Shown in pieces: positions 1 through 9,991 of a stretch of DNA of 64,000 nucleotides. Source of the DNA: Prorocentrum cordatum (lineage: Eukaryota > Sar > Dinophyceae > Prorocentrales > Prorocentraceae); contig CAUYUJ010017982.1 in the NCBI GenBank assembly GCA_963575745.1, positions 325,913 to 389,912 of the forward strand, given 5' to 3'. Positions within the stretch are counted from its first letter, which is position 1. Each line of letters opens with the position of its first letter. The notes under the pieces were generated by a model. It saw nothing but the letters and a program-made list of their open reading frames with translations. It was not told the DNA's origin and searched no databases. Position numbers and translations under genes: made by a program.

Positions 1-2
1 AT

Positions 3-539
3 GGTGTTGCAGTACTCCGCTACGTGCCCAAGGCCGTCTATGTCAAGATCGATGACAGCGATGAGCTCTTCTTGAAGGCCGCGCCGGTGACTGCTGGCAG
101 TGCTTCTCAGCCTGCCGGCCCTGACCTGCGTGGAGTGCTCGCGATTACCCCGCAGGCCCGCCCCTGGAAGTCCAAAGCAACGGCGGATGGCCCGGCCATC
201 ACGGTCTCCAGGACACAGTTGACCGTGCTGCCCAAGAAGCAGGGCACTCTGCATGGCGTGCAGGGCAAGACGGCGGACCCAGGCTTCATCGTGCACTGGA
301 CGTTTCCGCCAGGACTCAAGAAAGAGTCCATTTGCCTGGCCTACTACGTCAGCCTGTCGCGGCTCCGGAGCTTCGGCCAGCTCTTGAACCACGGCTTGCC
401 TGACCGGAGCATCATCGAGTCAGGCCCCCCAGAACAGATCGCGAAGGCCTTCGACGAATTCTTCGCAGACAAGATTGCCACGACAAAAATCGCCTGCGCG
501 AAGGCCCGACAGGCGCTGGGCTGGCCTGCGCGAGCTTGA
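3..539 (+). CDS. PIF1-like DNA helicase, C-terminal fragment (runs off the window start)
   Basis: The frame is open from the first bases of the window to the TGA at 537-539, so the N-terminal ATPase part lies outside. Counting from the GTG at 24, residues 74-84 (TLHGVQGKTAD) match helicase superfamily 1 motif V (T-H-x-x-QG) and residues 107-115 (YYVSLSRLR) match motif VI (Y-V-x-L-S-R). Both are typical of the C-terminal RecA-like domain of PIF1 and Helitron-type helicases, which unwind DNA 5' to 3' using ATP. The following segment, GLPD-x-SII-x-SGPPE, resembles the tails of PIF1-like ORFs that I associate with dinoflagellate genomes (from memory). No accessory domain follows the stop. It could be a host PIF1 gene or the helicase of a mobile element; the repeat-rich surroundings favour the second, but this is inference. 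Confidence 0.68.
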   Translation, partial: GVAVLRYVPKAVYVKIDDSDELFLKAAPVTAGSASQPAGPDLRGVLAITPQARPWKSKATADGPAITVSRTQLTVLPKKQGTLHGVQGKTADPGFIVHWTFPPGLKKESICLAYYVSLSRLRSFGQLLNHGLPDRSIIESGPPEQIAKAFDEFFADKIATTKIACAKARQALGWPARA

Positions 540-590
540 GGAGCCCTGAGATGCAGCCTGCTTTGTGGCGGTGCTGTTCGGCCTGGCCGT

Positions 591-655
591 CTGCATTCGC
601 GTGGTTCTTCTCAGCCTGCATTCGCGTGGTGCTTCTCAACCTGCACTCGTGTGCA
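591..655. repeat. Three short direct repeats after the helicase ORF
   Basis: The motif CTGCATTCGCGTGGT followed by CTTCTCA is repeated at about 25-bp spacing. The third copy is diverged (CTGCACTCGTGTG). Confidence 0.55.
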
Positions 656-1110
656 GCCGTGGATAGTGAGATACGGTGCTCCTCAGTACGTTTCGTTTGA
701 GGCTGAATCCATTGATAGCAGTGTCTCGTTTGGACTTACATCCATTGATAACAGCGTCTCGTTTGGAGTGAACACAAAAACAATGTGCTGTCTCGTTGAT
801 AGCAGTGCCTCCTTTGCAGAGACATCCACTATTGATAGCAGCGTCTCGTTTCCAGACGCACCCGTAGTAGTAAGTAGTAGTGTCTCGTTCGAAAGTAAAT
901 CCATTGATACTCGTGTCTCGCTTGGGGCGGAAACCGTTGATAGCAGCGTCTCGTTTGCACCTACACCCCTGCATAGCAGCGTCTCGTTTGGAATGAGCAC
1001 AAAAAGAATGTGCTGTCTCGTTGATACTAGTGCCTCCTTTGCAGACGCGTCCACTATTGATCGCAGCGTTTCGCTTCCAGTCAAATCCGAACATGAAGCT
1101 AAAGAAGAAT
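655..1110. repeat. Degenerate tandem repeat around ATTGATAGCAGCGTCTCGTTT, with a 225-bp higher-order period
   Basis: About 13 copies of a 30-40 bp unit containing ATTGATAGCAGCGTCTCGTTT-like sequence. A block with AACACAAAAACAATGTGCTG near 771 recurs near 996, giving a 225-bp higher-order period. Because most spacings are multiples of three, three overlapping frames stay open on both strands (VDSSVSF repeats forward; NETLLS and KRDAAIN repeats reverse). I read this as a satellite and not a protein, since all frames are equally open. Confidence 0.7.
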
Positions 1111-1350
1111 GCTTCCATATATGCTCATACACATGGCTGTTAGGTTGCTTTGCTGGGATATTTAAACATTGGATTTCTAATACATGAGTAATTTGCGGAT
1201 AAATTCATGCATGATTTCGTCGTTGTTTGTAGTGCTAAAGCCCTGCGTTTTTGACACATGAATCCGCACGCGGAGCATGTATAAAAGACGGCACTGTACG
1301 CTCACTGCCCCCCGTTGCCGTCCACCCGACAGCCAGAGGCCTACGTACTG
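1110..1350. other. Spacer without recognisable gene
   Basis: A somewhat AT-richer stretch between the repeat and the next inverted-repeat element. I see no open frame with protein-like composition. Confidence 0.4.
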
Positions 1351-1757
1351 GATGGGGTCCGAGAAGATCGGGCCGGAGGATCGCGCCGCAGTGCCAATAG
1401 CTCGGCGCCGTCGGCGACGCATCGCCGCCGTCGGCGTGGGGAGAGTCGAGCTCCACATCGAGCCGCATCGCCGATGCGTCGCGATGCGGCGCGAGCCCCA
1501 AAGATCGCCCCAAGATCGCCCAAGAGGCCTCCATGATGGCCCCAGAACGGCCCAAGAGGCCCCCGAGGCGGCCCCATGGGGGCCCCAAGACTGCCCAAGA
1601 TGGCCTCCAAGACGGCCCTGGAGCACCCCACGAGGGCCGCAAATCTGCCCAGAGAGGCCCCCAAGACGGCTTCCGACGGCGTCAGACGGGCCAGGAGCCC
1701 ACCACGACGGCCCCAGATGGCTCCAAGATGGCCCAAGCCATCTGATCCGAACCCATC
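1351..1757. mobile_element. Inverted-repeat element, family C, enlarged by an internal minisatellite
   Basis: The left end is GATGGGGTCCGAGAAGAT. The right end is the reverse complement of a similar sequence (GATGGGTTCGGATCAGAT). The left interior, including a conserved GCGCCGTCGGCG block and CTCCACATCGAGCCGCATCG, matches the shorter copy at 41755-41901. In this copy a (CCAAGACGGCC)n minisatellite occupies 1500-1735. Ends were matched by eye; no clear target duplication was found. Confidence 0.55.
1500..1735 (+). repeat. Minisatellite of CCAAGACGGCCC-type units (plus orientation)
   Basis: Irregular 9-12 bp units (GGCCCCAAGACGG, CCAAGAGGCC and the like). The same family forms arrays at about 4960, 23120, 34770, 45245 and 45900-47510. 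The segment CTTCCGACGGCGTCAGACGG at 1670 recurs at about 47115. Confidence 0.75.
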
Positions 1758-1989
1758 TGGGAGGCACAAACTTCTTGCCCCCCCGTTGCCGTCCGCCCGA
1801 TGACCGTGGTCGCGAGGCGGATTGTCTTCCGGAGACTGCCACCGAGCTCCACCTCCGCCCTGCCGTACCGCGGGGGGGAGGTGGGGGCGGCAGCTCTGCG
1901 TGCTCCTCTGGCGAGCCCCCAGGGCGCCAGAGGTCGCGAGGACGCCTCTGGAGTTCGGTCGCGCAGTCAAAAAATAGTTCACAATGGTC

Positions 1990-2070
1990 AAAACAATAGA
2001 AAAGTCGTCCCCTGACTATTTTTGAACTCTTTTTGCATATTCCTCCTGTAGAGGGACGTGCTCGGCTTAA
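1990..2070 (-). mobile_element. Inverted-repeat element, family B, single end only
   Basis: Read on the minus strand from 2070 it begins TTAAGCCGAGC..GTCCCTCTACAGGAGG and continues into TTCAAAAATAGTCA. This matches the ends and interior of the copies at 9251-9412 and 20492-20646. The opposite terminal repeat is not recognisable, so this copy appears truncated. Confidence 0.5.
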
Positions 2071-2224
2071 CTCTAGAGGCTCAAACAAGGCCAAAAACAT
2101 CCCCAGAGCCTCAAGATGACCACGCCGACGACGACGAGGAAGACAACAACCACGGTAACGTCCTTCGACATCAGCCGCTCGGAGAGGTCGACGTACCCCG
2201 AGGACAGGTTCTCGAGCTCCTCCG

Positions 2225-2490
2225 CTGGCAGGGGGGGAAAGAGACAAGGGAGGAGGAAAGGGAGGGGGGGAGAGAGCAGGAGGATGGACAGGAGAAGGAG
2301 AAGCAGGAGGAGGGAGAAGGAAGATCGAGGTATCGACGTACCCGGAGAACAGGTTCTCGAGCTCCTCCGCGGGCAGGGAGGAAAGAGATCAGGGAGGAGG
2401 AAGGGGAGGGGGATGGGGATGGGGGGAGAGAGCAGGAGGAGGGACAGGAGGAGGAGGAGAAGCAGGAGGAGGAAGAAGGAGGATCGAGGC
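2225..2490. repeat. GGA/GGAAGG purine-strand microsatellite
   Basis: Near-continuous purine tract built of GGA, GGAA and GGGA units. A short block around ATCGAGGTATCGACGTACCC (about 2325-2375) resembles the sequence at about 2185-2225, so the tract is itself partly duplicated. Confidence 0.75.
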
Positions 2491-3000
2491 ATCTACTCGC
2501 TCTTGTGCAAAGTACTTCTGGGCCACTGGAAGCCTCTGGCAACAACTTTGGGTGACACCGGGAGTAACAAGAGGAGCAACGCATGTTTGAAATGGGGGGC
2601 CGACAGATCAATATAAGAAACAAGTCGTGTTGACGGGTGACAGTGAGAAGAAGGGAAAGCGGAGTGTGCCTTCCATTTCTAAGGTTGAGCTTGAGCTTGA
2701 ACTCTAACTTACGGGCGAGTCTCTTCTCTTCACCGAACGCGCGCAAGGCAAGGCGTCTGAGCTTCACTCACACTAACAACAGTGCCCCCTTCAAAACAAA
2801 CGCTAAATCTGGCCCCCCCCATGGGACCCAGCGCCTGTCCCGCAATAAGTGGCAGTCCTAGTGGCGAGTGCTGGATGACTTGCGGGATTGCTGGGCTTCT
2901 GAGGCCCAGCCTTCACCACTGCGGTGGGATTGACCCCAGAACTCCCTCTAAGAAGAGCTGCGCACTCAAAAGGGGCCTGTCCACATCTTGAACCACAATG
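2491..3000. other. No gene recognised
   Basis: Moderate-complexity sequence. Short frames are open on both strands but none has convincing composition or motifs. Confidence 0.35.
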
Positions 3001-3004
3001 GCAG

Positions 3005-3402
3005 CGGACCTCCTCCTCCTCCTTCCCCTCTTCATCTTCCTCCCCCCCTTCCCCTTCCTTTCTCCCCTCCTCCCCTCCCTCACTGCTCTCACCCTCTCCC
3101 TCCTTCCACTCCACCCCTCGTCCTCCTTTCCTCCCGAGACCGCCAGCTCCAGAGGCGGGGCTCCTCCTCCACGACCGTCTTCTCCTGCCAATACTTGTGC
3201 ATGCCTTCCCGCAGGTCGTCCCGCTCGTCCCGGGCGACCTGCAGCTGCAGCTGCACCTAGTCGATCGTCATTTTTCGGGAGGGGGGAGAGTTGCAGTCGA
3301 GGGAGGAGGAGGGGGGGGAGCAGCAGGAGGAGGAGGAGGAGGAGGAGGAGGAGAAGGAGGAGGAGGAGGAGGAGGAGGAGGAGGAGGAGGAGGAGGAGGA
3401 GC
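3005..3402. repeat. Pyrimidine tract followed by a (GGA)n tract
   Basis: 3005-3130 is almost pure C/T (CCTTCC, CTCCTCC). 3285-3402 is almost pure GGA. The two opposed tracts flank about 150 bp of mixed sequence and could pair as a long imperfect hairpin. Confidence 0.7.
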
Positions 3403-3446
3403 ACCCTGGAAGCTGAGGGGCGGGCACTGCTGCGCTCGTGCCTCAG

Positions 3447-3985
3447 TCTGCCGTCGGCCTCGGCCTCAGCCTCAGCCTGCCTCAGCCTCGGCCTGCATCA
3501 GCCTCAGCCTCAGCCTCAGCCTGCCTCAGCATCAGCCTGCCTCAGCCTCAGCCTCAGCCTCAGCCTGCCTCAGCCTCAGCCTCAGCCTGCTTCAGCCTCA
3601 GCCTCAGTCTGCCTCAGCCTCAGCCTCAGCCTCAGCCTGCCTCAGCCTCTCAGCCTGCCTCAGCCTCAGCCTCAGCCTGCCTCAGCCTCAGCCTCAGCCT
3701 GCTCAGCCTCAGCCTCAGCCTCAGCCTCAGCCTTCAGCCAGCCTCCTGCCTTCAGCCTCAGCCTGCCTCAGCCTCAGCCTGCCTCAGCCTCAGCCTCAGC
3801 CTGCCTCAGCATCAGCCTGCCTCAGCCTCAGCCTGCAGCCTCAGCCTCAGCCTCAATCTGCCTTCAGCCTCGGCCTCAGCCTCAGCCTGCCTCAGCCTCA
3901 GCCTGCTTCAGCCTCAGCCTCAGTCTGCCTTCAGCCTCGGCCTCAGCCTCAGCCTGCCTCAGCCTCAGCCTGCCTCAGCCTGCCA
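3447..3985. repeat. Hexanucleotide array (TCAGCC)n with GCCTGC variants
   Basis: About 85-90 copies of CTCAGC/CTGCCT units over ~540 bp. All three forward frames are open (Ser-Ala, Gln-Pro and Leu-Ser repeats), the expected artefact of a 6-bp repeat. Confidence 0.9.
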
Positions 3986-4044
3986 ATTATCTCGCTCTGT
4001 GGCCCAGACGTTATTCCCGCTCGCTGGATCTGTCCTTCGAGCCG

Positions 4045-4180
4045 CCGAACGAAAAAGTATCCCCACCAGCTTCCCCTCCGATGCTTTAGGTGAATTTGTC
4101 GTTGCGTGCCCCGCTTTGACTGGACTCGCCGCTGGCGCGCTCGCCTGCGGCCGCTGACTAAAAAGTATCCCCACCAGCCC
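4045..4180 (-). mobile_element. Dispersed module with GCTGGTGGGGATACTTTTT at both ends
   Basis: The 19-mer AAAAAGTATCCCCACCAGC occurs twice here, near 4051 and 4161, about 110 bp apart in the same orientation. The sequence between, read on the minus strand (TTAGTCAGCGGCCGC, then GAGTCCAGTCAAAGCGGG), also occurs at 10110-10170 and partly at 36185-36262. It is a short dispersed element of unknown class; a SINE is possible. Confidence 0.5.
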
Positions 4181-4254
4181 ATCCAGAAACTATCAGAAGG
4201 GGAGTTGGTGAATCAGGGACGGCTGCAAGCATGCAGCTGCGCGGCCGTCTTCAG

Positions 4255-4495
4255 AACAAACAAAGATCACACATAGCTTCCCGCATTTAAGTTTGCTGCG
4301 GAAACAGGTGCAAGATGCGACGTGGTGCTCCCCGTGGTAAACGTCCCTAGCGCAGGTGGCTGCATCCACCCTGGGCCATGAGAAACAAGGATCACACATA
4401 GCTTCCCGCAGCGAAGTGTAAGATGGAAACCAGTGCAAGATATGCCGGGGTGTTCCCTATGGTAAGCGTCTCTCGCGCAGGTGACTGCATCTATC
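4255..4495. repeat. 125-bp tandem duplication
   Basis: Two diverged copies. GATCACACATAGCTTCCCGC at 4265 recurs at 4390, followed in both by GTGCAAGAT, a GTGTTCC/GTGCTCC block, a GGTAAGCGTC-like segment and GCGCAGGTG. The GGTAAGCGTC..GCGCAGG arrangement resembles splice sites, but I see no flanking coding frame. Confidence 0.6.
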
Positions 4496-4584
4496 ATTCG
4501 TCGCCCTTGTCGCACAGTCGAGAGTCGCACCCCCCATATGCATCCTTGATCTCTGCCCCCGCACTGAAGTTTATCTTAAACTCG

Positions 4585-4870
4585 CGTGCGGCTGCTGGTG
4601 CTGGTGATGGTGGTGGTGGTGGTGATGCTGCTGGCGTTGCTGCCTGTGGTGCTCTGTTACCCTCTTGGAGCCATATTGGAACAAGTGGTGCTGCTGGTGC
4701 TGGTGATGCCTGGGGCCATCTTGGGGCTAAGAGGAGGAGGAAGAGGAAGAGGAGGAGGAGGAGGAGGAGGAACAACAGAAAAGGAGGGGAAGGAGGAGGA
4801 GCAGGAGGAACGCGGCGCAAGGAGGATGCAAAGGAGCAAGGAGGATGAAAGAAACAAGGAAGGAACGGAC
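4585..4870. repeat. GGT/GCT triplet run and a GGA/GGAAGA purine tract
   Basis: 4585-4720 holds GGTGCTGGTGATGGTGG-type triplets. 4730-4870 is a GGA/AAGGAGG purine tract. Confidence 0.65.
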
Positions 4871-4959
4871 GATGACAAGGAGGACGAGAAGTCGGGCTTT
4901 GGGCATCTGTCGTGGGCGCCATTTGGCCCATCTGGGGTTCTTCGAAGACTCGTAATGCC

Positions 4960-5530
4960 ATTTGGGCGCCATCTTGGGGCTCTCTTGGGGGTCTCTTGGG
5001 GCTCTCTTGAGGCTCTCTTGGGGCTCATTTTGGGGCCCTCTTGGAGCTGTTTTGGGGAGTCTGGGAGGCCTCTTGGGGCCGTCTTGGACCCCTTCGCTCA
5101 AAAAGAGGGGGGTCTTAAATTTAGGTCCCCCCTTCGGAGGCCCAAAGGGGGGCGTCTTGGACCGTCTTGGGGCCCTCTTGGATCGCTCTCGGGGCGCTCT
5201 TGGGCGCTCTTGGGGCCGTCTTGGGGCCCTCTTGGGCCTTTCTTGGGGCTATGTTGGGCCACCTTGGGACCATCTTGACGCCTCAAGAGCCCATCGGAAG
5301 CGAAAAAATGAAAAAGGCAAAAGGCATTGATTTCCCGTAGATGTTGAACCCATTGTGGCCTCTTGGGGGGGTCCTTGGAGGGCTCGGCTGGCACTTGAAA
5401 CCGTCTTGGGGCCGTATTGGGGCCTCTTGGATGCGTGTCGGAGGCTATCTTGAGCCATCTCGAATTATCTTGGGCCATCTTGGAGGCCATCTTGGGCTAT
5501 CTAAAACCCTCTTGGAGCTATCTTGGGCCA
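4960..5530 (-). repeat. CTTGGGGCC minisatellite array (minus orientation)
   Basis: Reverse-orientation member of the CCAAGACGGCC family (units like TCTTGGGGCCGTCTTGGGGCC). It includes an A-rich spacer near 5300 (GAAAAAATGAAAAAGGC) of the type also seen inside the arrays near 46240 and 46860. Confidence 0.8.
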
Positions 5531-6500
5531 TGTCGGACACTCTAACCCCTCGGCCCCCCCCCCCCTTCCAGACCCGGGGAGGGAGGGGGAGGTGCGCCTC
5601 CCGAGCAGGGAAAGGAAGGTTGGAAAAGGAAACGCTCTATACCACCTGCGCCCAGGAGGCTGGTGGGATTGCCGGTTCTGCTGCAGCCACAGTGCGACTT
5701 CAGGATCGGTGGACAACGCCACCCGACGCACGTGATGCGCGGCGCGTGCAAGAACTGGAGAACAAGAAGGGCTACTGTGAGTGCGGGGATTTTGCGTGAT
5801 GTCAGGGTTACAACGCTGAGCCGCTGCGGCGCCGCACTTGGGCCCATCGCCTCTTCGGCGGCGCGGAGCCGGCGATCCCAAGAATATCACTCGCTGGCGC
5901 GCTGAAGGGGCTCGTGGCGCCACCGCACCAATCAGCTGGTGGAGCTGTCGATGCCGAAGCCTACGCCGATCGGCTCCTCTTCCCAGCAAGCGGCTGTGAC
6001 GCGCTACGGTCGACTGGGCCAAATCGCAGCCGCGTGACTGCCAGCGCACCCGCAGCAGCGGGCGCGGCTGGTGTCTGCCGCCCGCAAGACCGCGGCCAAC
6101 CGCCCGCCTGCGCGGACCCTGTGGGACACCCAGAACCCGCTGCCGGGCGCGCGGCCCGGCCGCCCCAATGGCAGCTGGCGCGGCGCGCGCCCCCTGCCGC
6201 GCGTCTGGCGCCGGGGGGAGGCGGGCGCCCCGGGCGCGGCGTCCGAGAGCTCCCCCGCCCCCCACAAGAGACGCGCCCCTGGGCCTGGGAGCTGAGCGCG
6301 CCCAACCCGACCGACCGCCAACGCTGGCGACGGCCCCGCCGCCAACGGCCGCCCCAGCCCAGCCACACTGGCGGACAGGCTACCGAGGGTCAGGCGGCAG
6401 CTGTTGAGCCGCCCTCCCCGGCCAAGGCCTCAGGCTTCAACTCGAGCCCGCCGCGCGGTAGGCCCCTGCAGATCCCGCTTGACGCTGCGCCGCCCGTCAG
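5531..6500. other. Very GC-rich stretch without a supportable gene
   Basis: Long frames are open on both strands (for example 5914-6504 plus and 5501-6265 minus), as expected from base composition alone. A plus-strand frame at about 6050-6295 (ARLVSAARKTAANRPPARTLWD) looks somewhat protein-like but has no recognised motif. Confidence 0.35.
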
Positions 6501-6751
6501 CTAGTGCCGAGGCCCCCGAATGCGTCTCCGCCTCGTGCCGAGGACTCCCGCGGCTCTGCGTCGGACTCCCGTCTTCCACGGCGACCCCGGCGCTCTGCCT
6601 TGGCCCCCCAAGCACAACGCCGCGGAATCACCGCGCCCGCGCGACACCCCTCGCCTGCGGCCGCAACCCGGAAAGGGCTCCAGGGCGCACGCACGCCCAG
6701 AGGGCAGCAGCCTCCGCTCTGGACTGCACGGCACCGCTGCTGGGCCACTTG

Positions 6752-6906
6752 GCAACCGGGCACGGCGACCTGCCTCGGGCACACCGACCAGGGACACGCG
6801 CGTGACGCAAGCATTCCGCCACGGGAATGGCAACCGGGCACGGCGACCTGCCTCGGGCACACCGACCAGGGGCACCCGCGTGACGCAGGCGTTCCGCCGC
6901 GGGAAC
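6752..6906. repeat. 78-bp tandem duplication
   Basis: Two copies beginning GCAACCGGGCACGGCGACC at 6752 and 6830, differing by a few substitutions. Confidence 0.75.
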
Positions 6907-7227
6907 ACGCAGCACCACCGCGCGACCTCTGCAGCAGCCCCATGGGGGGGAGAGCATGCTGCTTCGCGAGCATGCTGCTTCGCATGTGTCTGATGCCATT
7001 GAATGGAAGATGCCTTGGATCCGTCAGTGGATCACTCTTGTGTGCTGTCGTAGAAGCTATGATGTGCTTGTTGGTGGTAGCGGGTCAACTTGCGATGCCA
7101 ACCCATGCCCACCCCGCTCCGTCTCCAGAGACTTCGCATCACCCTATGATGGTGTGATGGGGAGACGGTCCGCCGCCCACTGCGCTGCACGTACTGCGCA
7201 AAGTTAGTGGGGATTTGAGCACGGGGG

Positions 7228-7575
7228 CCTCGCGGCGGCCGCCCATGGCCTCATGGCGGCCAGACGTGACCTCGCGGCGGCCACCTGTGACCTCACGGCG
7301 GCCACCTGGGGCCTCGTGGCGGCCACCTGGCGCGGGTCTTTGGTAATCCCGCCCCCTGGATCTGGACCTGTGGCGGCCCCAGTGCGCCCCATCCCTATGA
7401 TGGGAAGGGCAGCGGTGGTAGCTGTCGCAGCGGCCCTTGGAGCCCACGGCTGACCGCGAGTAGTGCACGTCGTCCTGGTGGTCCGCCATGTACGTCGGAT
7501 GTGCGTGGGGTATGGCAGCGTAGGCCGGAAGTCCGCCATGTAGGTCGGCAGTGTAGGTCGGAAGTGCGTCATGGC
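7228..7575. repeat. Short tandem repeats: GGCGGCCACCTG..CTC and AGTCCGCCATGTA..CGG units
   Basis: 7228-7335 carries four ~25-bp units with CTCGCGGCGGCCAC. 7485-7575 carries units with CCGCCATGTAGGTCGG. Between them I see nothing gene-like. Confidence 0.6.
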
Positions 7576-7854
7576 ATCCTGCAGGGCGCCATGGTCAATA
7601 CTACTCTGGACGACCCGCACGCCCAAGCCACTGGCGGTGCTCACCGCAGCCGGCGCTACGCGCAGGCATTCGGTCACCGCTGCTGCACGCGTAAGCGCCC
7701 CCTCGGCTTCGCGCCCGTCTCCCTACCGAGAGGGCCACGTGCCACGAAGGGGCTTCGCGTGGCATCGGTCTCCGCCAGAGCGGACCGCGACAACACCGGT
7801 CTCCTCCTTCACCTCTTTTCCCCCCTCGTTTCCGACTGCTCATGCCTCCTCGTC

Positions 7855-8112
7855 CTACTCCCGCCTCCTCCTCCTCCTCCTCGTCCTCCTCCTCCTCCTC
7901 CTCCTCATCAGCATCATAAGTAGCAGCATTAGCATCAGCATCACCATCATCATAATCCTCGTCATCGTCATCATGATCGCCATCATCACCATCAACAACC
8001 ATACTACTCATACTCATCATACTTAGCATCATCATCATCAGCAGAAGCGCCATCGTCGTCATCATTATCATCACCACCGTCATCATCATCATCCTCCTCC
8101 TCCTCCTCCTCC

Positions 8113-8147
<35 letters not shown>

Positions 8148-8149
8148 GC

Positions 8150-8195
<46 letters not shown>

Positions 8196-8236
8196 ATCAC
8201 CACCACGAGCATCATCATCGTCATCATGACCACCAC

Positions 8237-8289
<53 letters not shown>

Positions 8290-8310
8290 CCAGCTTCTTC
8301 CTCCTCCTCC
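7855..8310. repeat. Long compound (TCC/TCA/TCG)n microsatellite
   Basis: About 450 bp of CTC, CAT and CGT triplets, with pure CAT runs near 8110-8145 and 8235-8290 and a TCATCG run near 8150-8200. Open frames here are homopolymeric (Met, Ile or Ser runs) and not genes. Confidence 0.9.
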
Positions 8311-8329
8311 TCCGCCTCCTCCCTCCTCT

Positions 8330-8884
8330 TGCTCCTTCAACTTCTTATATGTTATCCATCCTAATCATTCTCCTGCTCCTCCTGCTTCCCGACCTCATCA
8401 TTCTTGCAGCCCTGCTGCTTCTTCTCCTCCATGATCCCGGTCTCCAGGTTGCGCTCTGCGTCGTCGTTCTCCGCGATCGTCCTGCGGCGAGGGGGTGGAA
8501 GTGGGAGGGGGAGGATGGGAGAGGCATGTGATTAGGGGCAGGATCAGGGAGGGGAAAAGGAGGGGGAGAGGAGGGAGGAGACCAGGAAGCAAGGGAGGTG
8601 GGGAGGAGGAGCGGGGAGGGACCTCCCCATCACTTCTCCTGCCACCGTCCTTGTGCCCCTCCCCCCGCGAGGTCTCTGCAGGCCCATGGCGGAGCAGGAA
8701 CGGAACACGCACAGGACGCCTCGACACTCGACCCACCCCGCCAGACCCCAGACGCCTTGCCAGTTCTGTGCGTGCCTCGCGGGGCCTTCGACGCTCCCCC
8801 CACCCCCGGGCCAGGCTCTTCAACCCGCGGGCCGCTTCTCCTGATGGCCCCGGGGGCCCAGGGACGGGCCCCGGGAGCCCAGAT
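8330..8884. other. No gene recognised; purine-rich 8490-8620
   Basis: A GGGAGGGG-rich tract followed by GC-rich sequence. Both strands are open without recognisable motifs. Confidence 0.35.
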
Positions 8885-9057
8885 TCGGCTGCACGTAAGG
8901 TGCGCGGCTTTTTGGTGGGCGGCTTTTTGGGGGGCGCGGGGAGGCCAAACACAAGCGCGCAAGACGCTGCTATCGCACACAGCGCGGCGATCGGGGGACC
9001 CCACCGAGCGCGCACCAAAGGTCACTCCGGCGAAGGGGCACTCTTACGTGTAGTCGA
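8885..9057 (+). mobile_element. Inverted-repeat element, family A, copy 1 (173 bp)
   Basis: Starts TCGGCTGCACGTAAG and ends CTTACGTGTAGTCGA, the reverse-complement end. It is flanked by the 5-bp direct repeat CAGAT at 8880-8884 and 9058-9062. The interior (GCGCGG..GAGGCCAAACACAAGCGCGC) matches the other family A copies. It is shortened near the left end relative to the 185-bp copies. Confidence 0.85.
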
Positions 9058-9250
9058 CAGATTCTGGCGAGATCGCGCCGGCCCTCCCGGGCGCCCGGCG
9101 TCGGCCAGGCGAGGCGAACGGCGCCGGCCACACAGACAGGCGAGTAAACAGCCACGGCGGAGGGAGGCGGACGCACAACAAGCGCGCCCGAGGGCGCACT
9201 CCGGCCAGCGCCGCCGCGTCTGCCTGGGGCCTCCCCCCTCGGGCCTGGGG

Positions 9251-9412
9251 TTAAGTCGGGCTTGTCCCTCCACAGGAGGAAAATTCAAAAATAGTCAAAA
9301 AATAATATGGGGAGTTTTTTTGTCGAATATGTTTTGACAATTTTGGATTTGTTTTGGCATGCTTTTCATTTTTCGGCGAAAATCCCCCTGTAGGGGGACA
9401 CGCCCGACTTAA
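9251..9412 (+). mobile_element. Inverted-repeat element, family B, copy 1 (162 bp)
   Basis: Ends are TTAAGTCGGGCTTGTCCC and the inverted GGGGACACGCCCGACTTAA. The interior is AT-rich (TTCAAAAATAGTCA, TTTGTTTTGGCATG), unlike the GC-rich surroundings, and matches the copy at 20492. An approximately 25-bp GC-rich sequence (GGGGCCTCCCCCCTCGGGCC) flanks both sides as an imperfect direct repeat. Confidence 0.75.
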
Positions 9413-9430
9413 GCTTGGGGCCCTCCCCCC

Positions 9431-9562
9431 TCAGGCCCGGGGCCCCGCCCCCCGTCGAGCGCGCGCGGTCCTCATCTTGTCCTCCAGGGCGGCGATGCGC
9501 ACGTCCCACTTCTGCTTCTCCGCCTGGAGCAGCAGGATCTCCTCGCTCTGCTGCGCGTCGCC
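9431..9562 (-). CDS. Possible terminal exon, short coiled-coil segment
   Basis: On the minus strand CCAG at the 3' splice position precedes a 43-codon frame (starts GDAQQSEEIL, then LLQAEKQKWDVRIAALEDKM) that ends in TGA. The heptad pattern and charged/Leu composition look like genuine coiled-coil coding sequence, unlike the surrounding Pro/Arg-rich frames. The splice acceptor and the missing upstream exons are inferred. No family could be named. Confidence 0.33.
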   Translation of the reverse strand, partial: GDAQQSEEILLLQAEKQKWDVRIAALEDKMRTARARRGAGPRA

Positions 9563-9991
9563 CTGGCGGGCAAGGGGGCTCCAGGCTCGTCGCCGCCGCC
9601 GCCAGCATGGACGAGGAGGACGAGGACGAGGAGGAGCAGGACGAGGGCCGGGACAGAGGGGGGAAGGGCAGAACGACTGCCCTGCAAAGGGGGGGGGGGC
9701 AGGGAGGGGGGGGATGCGAAGGCGAAGGCCGATTGCGGGAGCCCCATCCCCCGCACTCGCCCCCGGGGCTGCGCCCGCCCGCGCGCGCCACGAAGGGGGT
9801 TGGCCACCCTTTCGGGGACCCTGGCCCGCGATGGCGCCCAGGCGGCCGCGGGTGGACATCGCCAGGACACGCCCGAGCGCGGGGCGGCCCTGCGCGCGAC
9901 AGACATCGCCGCGCTGGGCCCCACAGCGGCCCGCCGCGCTGCGCGGCGCCGTCGCTGCGAGGCACTCGAGCTGGCGGCGCACCGCTCCGCA

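Noticed and set aside
2913-4157. Very long plus frames with poly-Gly, Ser-Ala and Gln-Pro
   Set aside because: These follow from (GGA)n and (TCAGCC)n; all frames are open, so no coding signal.
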